A DNA stretch of 64,000 bases from Mytilus edulis (lineage: Eukaryota; Mollusca; Bivalvia; Mytilida; Mytilidae), in assembly GCF_963676685.1 (NCBI RefSeq), contig NC_092355.1, forward strand, positions 78,397,176-78,461,175, in the 5' to 3' direction. The notes below the pieces were generated by a model. The model worked only from the letters and a program-made list of their open reading frames with translations, was not told the DNA's origin and ran no database searches. The translations under genes were made by a program, and so were the position numbers. Shown here piece after piece: positions 62,801-64,000 of this stretch (the stretch's first letter is position 1; each line of letters begins with the position of its first letter).

Positions 62801-64000
62801 CTCAACTAAATGTTATGAATCTTATGCACAATGCTTATTACCACAACACACAGATCAAGTTTAAATTTTGGTAGCGTCACTTTAACTTTCTTGAGTCATA
62901 TCAAGCTTTTCGTTAGTTTACTTACACATTGTTGTGGTGTTCTCATGGAAAGCACATACAGTCAAGAAAAATGAATTTTATTGGTAAATAGAATATAATT
63001 TTAAAATGCTTCACTACTGATGTCTGTCAATCAAAACTACAAATTCTAATAAAACAGACATATACAGTAAAAACAAGAGAATAGTTATTTCTGTATACTT
63101 GATTAAATAAGTTATGCTATTCTTCTTTGTTAAAATTTTTTTTTATGAAAAAATATCGTTTTAGGTGATATGGTGCCAAATGAAATACAATTAATGGCTG
63201 ACAAAAGATCTATTGATGTGTACCTCAAATTGCTTGAGTCAGGCTCTGAGAAAAAGAGAGACATACGTTTAGTTGTTGTTGGAAAAAAGGGGGCTGGAAA
63301 GACATCATTGATTAGAAGATTGTTTGGTGAAGACATTACAGATGTTACCAGTACAAATGGAATAGAAATTCATAAAATTAAATGCAAAGCAATGTCTGAC
63401 GATGGCATATGGAATAAATTAGATGGTATGATACATAAGCTTAAATATGTTTCTCGAGCTCTTTTCTTAAGAAAGTAATTTATAACAGTTTTAGTTTCTA
63501 GTTACATAACATATTTTTGAACAATATCATGTTATTGGGTTTGTTTGGGGATGTTCAGTTCTGGAGGCATAGGTCTAACAAGATCTGATTCAAAGTTCCA
63601 TTTGGATGATTTCAGGTCTTGAATATTCACAATTAGTTCGACGTGTTGGAAAATAGATGAGAGGCATTAATTGGCCAAATCTAAATCTAGTGCATTAAGT
63701 TGGCAACATTAAGTATGTTAACTTTTACGCAGTATTAGCAAAGGTGAACAACATCAAATAGATAATTTCCCCCCTTTTAAGTATAATTAGATGTAATTTG
63801 AACAAGATTGGAAAACTGTTATACATACAAAAAATGTAGAGTTGCAGAAATATTTGAAAAATCATTATGAAACTTCTGACCAAAATTGTCAGAGGACTTC
63901 CTATATCTCTTTATCTACCACTGACGGATATATACGTGGTTTTCATCATCGTTCTGTCCGCAGTGACTGATAAATCCGCTAGCATAATCAAGCGTGTTTT
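35852..64000 (+). CDS. Ankyrin-repeat / Roc GTPase (ROCO-like) gene, multi-exon, 3' end beyond window
   Basis: Joined coding exons are 35947-35964 (or alternative 35852-35869), 38129-38212, 40429-40527, 41087-41185, 41745-41846, 42231-42338, 47375-47446, 57679-57730 and 63165-63425. All have AG acceptors and GT donors. Introns up to 47447-57678 are phase 0, and the last two junctions are phase 1. The product so far is about 297 residues: a 6-residue start, roughly five ankyrin repeats, a Ser/Gly linker and a Roc-type P-loop domain (GKKGAGKTS). Ankyrin repeats bind other proteins; Roc domains bind GTP and are normally followed by a COR domain, which would lie past 64000. ROCO proteins act in the cytosol in signalling and, in molluscs, form expanded families. 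The model rests on splice signals and phase, without transcript support. Confidence 0.75.
35947..35964 (+). CDS. Alternative start exon B (MEDWNE)
   Basis: ATG at 35947 gives MEDWNE, followed by donor GTAAGATT at 35965 and preceded by acceptor TTAGTTTTAG. It is the tandem copy of exon A and has the same phase. Splicing A to B would put a second ATG in the message, so the two are more likely used alternatively. Confidence 0.6.
36030..36890. other. Intronic DNA with short imperfect repeats
   Basis: At 36600-36790 the motifs AAAAGGACAAAAGTAGGGGC and AATTAAAGGACTAAGTGAAT recur two or three times with gaps. The rest is unremarkable AT-rich intron. Confidence 0.5.
36895..37933. repeat. GTCGAGCC-headed dispersed repeat, copy 1
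   Basis: The block begins GTCGAGCCTGCGACTGAAGT at 36898 and ends near AATGATTAGTAAAGAAGGCG, CGAGACATTTCA and GTGCACTCTTG. Inside are degenerate ~170-190-bp subrepeats, each with a TGACCTTGACCTCATTTTCA core and ATGGTTCAGTGGT. Copies 2 and 3 are at 48301 and 54830. It has no coding capacity; open frames across the subrepeats are spurious. I recall this as a common mussel repeat. Confidence 0.7.
38129..38212 (+). CDS. Ankyrin-Roc gene, exon 2 (N-terminal ankyrin segment)
   Basis: Acceptor TTTACTTACAG, 28 codons, donor GTAAGTAA. The translation starts KLTTAAGNRDIEALK and ends NGADIDYQD, the second half of an ankyrin repeat: helix 1 AA-x-x-R/G-D-x-x-A-L, then the NGAD-ID-x-x-D turn. It enters and leaves in phase 0. 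Confidence 0.8.
38440..39225. repeat. Tandem array, ~50-56-bp unit, about 14 copies
   Basis: Units contain ACTTCAGAACATAACAGATT, GTACATAAGCAGTATAAAAC and ACACAACTACAAGTT, with indels that vary the length. The minus strand gives a 106-codon Cys/Leu-rich open frame that is a by-product. Confidence 0.85.
39237..39514. mobile_element. Fold-back (MITE-like) element
   Basis: AGATTATCATTGGTCATCTC from 39405 pairs with the inverted GAGATAACCAACGATAATCT ending at 39504, and the arms continue inward through TTTTCTCGCT/AGCGAGAAAA, so about 100 bp is palindromic. Outside it, ATTTATCGCTATTTT (about 39238) is inverted at AAAATAGCGATAAA (about 39391). Arms without a gene suggest a miniature inverted-repeat element in the intron. 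Confidence 0.55.
39661..39732 (+). pseudogene. Candidate relic or cryptic ankyrin exon
   Basis: Between an acceptor-like TTTTGAATTATAG and a GTATGTTAT donor identical to that of the neighbouring ankyrin exons lie 72 bases. They read without a stop in phase 0 and end FNSGSKTNITH, parallel to the LIDRGCKIDITN end of the real exons. The first half no longer looks like an ankyrin repeat. It may be a decayed fourth member of the exon family, or still an optional exon, since it preserves frame. Confidence 0.4.
40429..40527 (+). CDS. Ankyrin-Roc gene, exon 3 (ankyrin repeat)
   Basis: Acceptor TTGTATTATTCCAG, 33 codons, donor GTATGTTA. It encodes one repeat unit starting at consensus position 2: WHGKTALMRAA, then WVTHLEICKLLIDRR and CKIDITN. 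The usual Gly before His at position 15 is Thr here. The exon is phase 0 at both ends, so any exon of this family can be added or lost without a frameshift. Confidence 0.8.
41087..41185 (+). CDS. Ankyrin-Roc gene, exon 4 (ankyrin repeat)
   Basis: Acceptor ATTATTCCAG, 33 codons, donor GTATGTTA. It reads ELGRTALMLAAGRGHLEICR, then LLIDTECKIDITD: a canonical ankyrin repeat with TALM in place of TPLH. Relative to exon 3 it differs at 20 of 99 bases in 11 codons, and every changed codon changes the residue. Confidence 0.85.
41745..41846 (+). CDS. Ankyrin-Roc gene, exon 5 (ankyrin repeat with one-residue insertion)
   Basis: Acceptor ATTATTCCAG, 34 codons, donor GTATGTTA. It reads GSGWTALMWAVRWGGHLEIC, then RLLIDRGCKIDTTN. 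One extra Gly codon in the loop between the two helices makes it 102 bases. Against exon 4 it has 11 substituted codons, again all amino-acid changing. Confidence 0.85.
42231..42338 (+). CDS. Ankyrin-Roc gene, exon 6 (ankyrin repeat)
   Basis: Acceptor GGTTATATTATAG, 36 codons, donor GTAATATT. It reads RDGYTALHWAAGEGHLQITR, then CLVEQGGASPLVTTHK, a consensus-like ankyrin repeat. It is clearly diverged from the 658-bp family and lies outside it. Phase 0 at both ends. Confidence 0.85.
42479..44028. repeat. 29-bp minisatellite, left part
   Basis: The unit GTATACAGATATAGGAGGGT plus GTGGATGGG (29 bp) repeats about 50 times with substitutions and a few short units. The minus strand lacks stops in most copies, giving a spurious 469-codon frame rich in Tyr, Pro, Ile and Ser at 42276-43685. 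The array is cut at 44028 by an inserted element and resumes at 46682. Confidence 0.95.
44029..44482. repeat. Left 454-bp terminal direct repeat
   Basis: It starts GGGGCAATATGCGCAATTGT and ends GCATTAGGGGTATTGTCCC. It is nearly identical to 46228-46681 at a constant offset of 2199 bases. Small differences seen are CTCGTGG against CTCATGG and CCCTTATT against CCCGTATT. Confidence 0.9.
46228..46681. repeat. Right 454-bp terminal direct repeat
   Basis: This is the partner of 44029-44482. The preceding bases are TCACAAGAT, so AGAT also happens to precede the right repeat. The following AGATATAGGAGGG resumes the minisatellite. Confidence 0.9.
46682..46915. repeat. 29-bp minisatellite, right part
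   Basis: About eight further units of the AGATATAGGAGGGT minisatellite follow, more variable and spaced 26-31 bases apart. It then fades into ordinary intron. Confidence 0.9.
46930..47374. other. Ordinary intron sequence
   Basis: Nothing distinctive is visible apart from a short C run (ATCCCCCCCAAATCC) near 47030 and the acceptor of the next exon. Confidence 0.5.
47375..47446 (+). CDS. Ankyrin-Roc gene, exon 7 (last, partial ankyrin repeat)
   Basis: Acceptor GTCTGTATTTCAG, 24 codons, donor GTACATAT. It reads GETPYDLAATWKRGQYKEVM, then DYLQ. The GETPYDLA start is typical of a capping ankyrin repeat. Phase 0 at both ends. Confidence 0.8.
47642..48060. mobile_element. Fold-back element with a ~160-bp palindrome
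   Basis: GATAATCGGGGTTTCTAC, GATATCGTAAAATATCAGCC and GCTCGTTCGCTACGCTCAC on the left (from 47895) are mirrored by GCGGCTGATATTTTACGATA and GTAGAAAACCCGATAATC on the right (to 48053). Upstream, a GTTATCAGCGACGTCAC motif occurs twice about 38 bases apart (47756-47810). No gene is present; an 81-codon open frame at 47654-47899 is not supported. Confidence 0.6.
48301..48835. repeat. GTCGAGCC-headed dispersed repeat, copy 2 (truncated)
   Basis: It has the same head as copy 1 (GTCGAGCCTGCGACTTCTGT, TAGGGATAGTGATCTGGCAG) and the TGACCTTGACCTCATTTTCA core at about 48787. It then passes abruptly into a different repeat at about 48830, so the right half is missing or replaced. Confidence 0.7.
48836..50630. 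repeat. Dispersed repeat with GATCAGCAARRCAAGATCTA motifs, interrupted
   Basis: Segments such as CAGCAAAGTAAGATCTACAA, AAGGAGTTATTGCCCTT and AAATGATCAGCAAGGCAAGA recur every few hundred bases here and again at 51531-52200, 54640-54825 and 57325-57420. The block ends near GAGCAACACAGGCTCTTTAG. About 49060-49870 looks like unrelated DNA inside it: it is bracketed by GATCTAGATAAGGCCTGGAT and the inverted-looking CGTGGCCTAAACTG. No coding capacity is visible. Confidence 0.5.
50640..51530. other. No gene recognised
   Basis: This is AT-rich intron. A 69-residue minus open frame at 51110-51319 has no supporting feature. Confidence 0.45.
51531..52200. repeat. Second block of the GATCAGCAA-type repeat
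   Basis: It contains CAGCAAAGTAAGATCTACAA, GATCAGCAAGACAAGATCTA and GATCAGCAAGTCAAGATCTA at intervals of about 150-200 bases, plus a GCTCCCAGGAGCCTCTTGTT end. It abuts the TACGACC-type element at 52208. Confidence 0.5.
52208..53858 (+). mobile_element. TACGACC-type non-autonomous element, copy B
   Basis: It has the same start (TACGACCGCAAATTTTGAAA) and end (GCCCTGCGAAGCATCTGG) as copy A. It also has a (GTC)n tract near 52258-52305, the subterminal GGGGTCGTATA, and the same internal blocks in the same order. It carries about three of the ~170-bp tandem units where copy A has four. Flanks are TTTTA on each side (52203-52207 and 53859-53863). Confidence 0.75.
53870..54640. other. No gene recognised
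   Basis: This is AT-rich intron. Short open frames on both strands (54030-54278, 54357-54584) show no motif I recognise. Confidence 0.45.
54640..54826. repeat. Short block of the GATCAGCAA-type repeat
   Basis: It contains AAATGATCAGCAATACAAGT and ends GTGACACAGGCTCTTTAGCT, directly next to the next GTCGAGCC element, the same pairing of repeat types as at 48830. Confidence 0.45.
54830..56488. repeat. GTCGAGCC-headed dispersed repeat, copy 3 (with an insertion)
   Basis: The head is at 54830 and the tail (AATGATTAGTAAAGAAGGCG, CGAGACATTTCA) ends at about 56488. TGACCTTGACCTCATTTTCA cores are at about 55274 and 55855. Relative to copy 1, about 530 extra bases lie between about 55895 and 56425; they contain the TTC microsatellite. 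Confidence 0.7.
56210..56354. repeat. (TTC)n microsatellite, about 48 units
   Basis: An uninterrupted run of about 145 bases of CTT/TTC. On the minus strand it gives a poly-lysine open frame that is an artefact. Perfect homogeneity suggests recent expansion or a repeat-length assembly choice. Confidence 0.95.
56683..57185. repeat. 128-bp tandem repeat, about 4 copies
   Basis: GTTTGTAAGGTGTGTTTGA starts at 56692, 56820 and 56948, and a GTTTGTACGG variant starts at 57076: exactly 128 bases apart. Each unit contains GTCTTGATTGACCTGC, GTGGTTCTCTCAGGGCACTC, AGTCTCCCTGCACCAATG and CTGACTGCCACAATAAAGTC. The minus strand is open in several frames. Confidence 0.9.
57186..57678. other. Intron, repeat fragments only
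   Basis: It contains an ATCAATCAATC-rich stretch (57205-57245), a GAGCCTCTTGTTTATTTATC repeat end and one GATCAGCAAGACAGG block at about 57345. Then the polypyrimidine tract and acceptor of exon 8 follow. Confidence 0.45.
57679..57730 (+). CDS. Ankyrin-Roc gene, exon 8 (linker)
   Basis: Acceptor ATTATTTTTCAG, 52 bases, donor GTAATTTT. It reads SVMSEKSSGVTGGQGRE plus the first base of a Gly codon. This Ser/Gly-rich segment is a flexible linker between the ankyrin repeats and the GTPase domain. It enters in phase 0 and leaves in phase 1, matching the next exon. Confidence 0.65.
57895..60748 (+). mobile_element. TACGACC-type non-autonomous element, copy C (diverged, expanded core)
   Basis: The start TACGACCGCAAATTTATGG and the end region TCAACTTCTGCGGTTGTATC through CAGTGAAGCATTT match copies A and B. 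The interior holds roughly eight or more diverged ~150-170-bp units (ACAATAACTTGAGTATAAG, TTCCATACCACAA, TTGGGATTGATTTTGG, AGGGGCCAAAA), including a second GTACAATGCTGTGATGTCGT start-like segment near 59973. It may therefore be two diverged elements fused or nested. Confidence 0.6.
60760..61470. other. No gene recognised
   Basis: This is AT-rich intron with no supported feature. Confidence 0.45.
61475..61560. repeat. Short dispersed repeat (GATGAGTCTTTTGTAGAC type)
   Basis: It contains CACTGATGAGTCTTTTGTAG, ACAAACGCGCGTCTGGCGTA and CCTGGTATCTATGATGAGTT, which I recall as an abundant motif in mussel genomic sequence. A repeat-library search would confirm this. Confidence 0.55.
61599..61822. 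repeat. 112-bp tandem duplication
   Basis: A 112-bp segment starting GCCAAATTAGAG and containing CACGGTCCACTGAACATAGA and CATCCGTGTACTATGGACAC is present twice (starts 61599 and 61711) with very few differences. Confidence 0.9.
62195..62410 (-). repeat. Dispersed repeat, reverse orientation relative of 31095-31720
   Basis: The reverse strand reads GAATGGACATGGATAATGTG, AAAGAGACAACAACCCGACA, CAGAAAAACAGCATAAGGCC and GAGGCGAGCTTCGTCTTGCC. Its head matches the repeat head at 31108. No coding content is visible. Confidence 0.5.
62695..62985. repeat. Dispersed repeat with CGTCCATCC tract
   Basis: TTATGCCCGCATCGCAGCGG leads into a short CGTCCATCCATACGTCCATA tract and a block ending near TGTGGTGTTCTCATGG. 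The layout (GC-rich head, short microsatellite, body) resembles other dispersed elements here. Confidence 0.4.
63165..63425 (+). CDS. Ankyrin-Roc gene, exon 9 (start of Roc GTPase domain)
   Basis: The acceptor is TATCGTTTTAG and entry is in phase 1, completing a Gly codon. The exon encodes about 87 residues: an N-terminal helix (SIDVYLKLLESGSEKKRDIR), then beta-strand RLVVVG, the P-loop GKKGAGKTSLIRRLFG (63281-63304 covers its core) and a switch-I-like DVTSTNGIEIHKIKC. In Roc domains the P-loop binds the phosphates of GTP and the Thr in TNG is the likely switch-I threonine. I end the exon at 63425, where G followed by GTATGATA makes a donor in phase 1; beyond it the frame loses family resemblance and stops at 63476. 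The DxxG switch II and N/TKxD motifs and the COR domain must lie past the window edge. Confidence 0.8.
63426..64000. other. Intron of the ankyrin-Roc gene
   Basis: No further exon is visible before the window ends. The last ~100 bases (GACTTCCTATATCTCTTTAT, then GTTCTGTCCGCAGTGACTGA) may belong to another repeat. Confidence 0.45.

Noticed and set aside
63426-63478. Read-through of the GTPase exon to a stop at 63476
   Set aside because: A phase-1 donor at 63426 fits the gene and the residues after it lose Roc resemblance, so the stop is probably intronic.

Overview
The window is eukaryotic, intron-bearing, AT-rich nuclear DNA, dominated by repeats. Several dispersed repeats (for example near 31100-31720, 35205-35405, 36895-37933 and 61480-61560) look like high-copy families I recall from marine mussels (Mytilus). 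A mussel or close bivalve is therefore the best guess; this rests on recall, not a search. No prokaryotic operon, CRISPR array, rRNA or tRNA gene was recognised.

Layout. 1-1860: mostly unassigned, with a broken retrotransposon endonuclease fragment at 1301-1705. 1862-11330: a 9.5 kb satellite with a 64-bp unit (about 148 copies) and an internal 1499-bp higher-order duplication. 11330-23300: non-coding DNA with inverted-repeat elements, short tandem duplications, a relative of the satellite's right flank that carries only one degenerate satellite-like unit, and a ~167-bp tandem array. 23300-28165: a minus-strand non-LTR retrotransposon with a zinc-finger/RRM-type ORF1 joined to a reverse transcriptase. 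It has lost its endonuclease and is split by a 1967-bp element at 23749-25715; two relatives of that element lie at 52208-53858 and 57895-60748. 28165-35800: tandem arrays of ~122 bp and 30 bp, plus dispersed repeats.

The only gene I can build runs on the plus strand from about 35852 past the right edge. Exons joined in consistent phase encode a short N-terminus, a series of ankyrin repeats, a linker and the start of a Roc-type P-loop GTPase domain, so the gene is an ankyrin-ROCO family member cut by the window end. The start exon is tandemly duplicated. Three ankyrin exons sit on an exact 658-bp period. In the adjacent pairs compared (first with second, second with third), every changed codon alters the amino acid, while the flanking intron sequence sampled is nearly unchanged. 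The changes cluster on the ankyrin positions that normally form the ligand-binding face.

The large introns hold most of the other structure: a 29-bp minisatellite with a 2653-bp LTR-like element inserted in it (454-bp direct repeats, 4-bp target duplication), two fold-back elements, three copies of a GTCGAGCC-headed repeat and a 128-bp tandem repeat. Long open frames inside minisatellites are artefacts of stop-free repeat units and are not called as genes.
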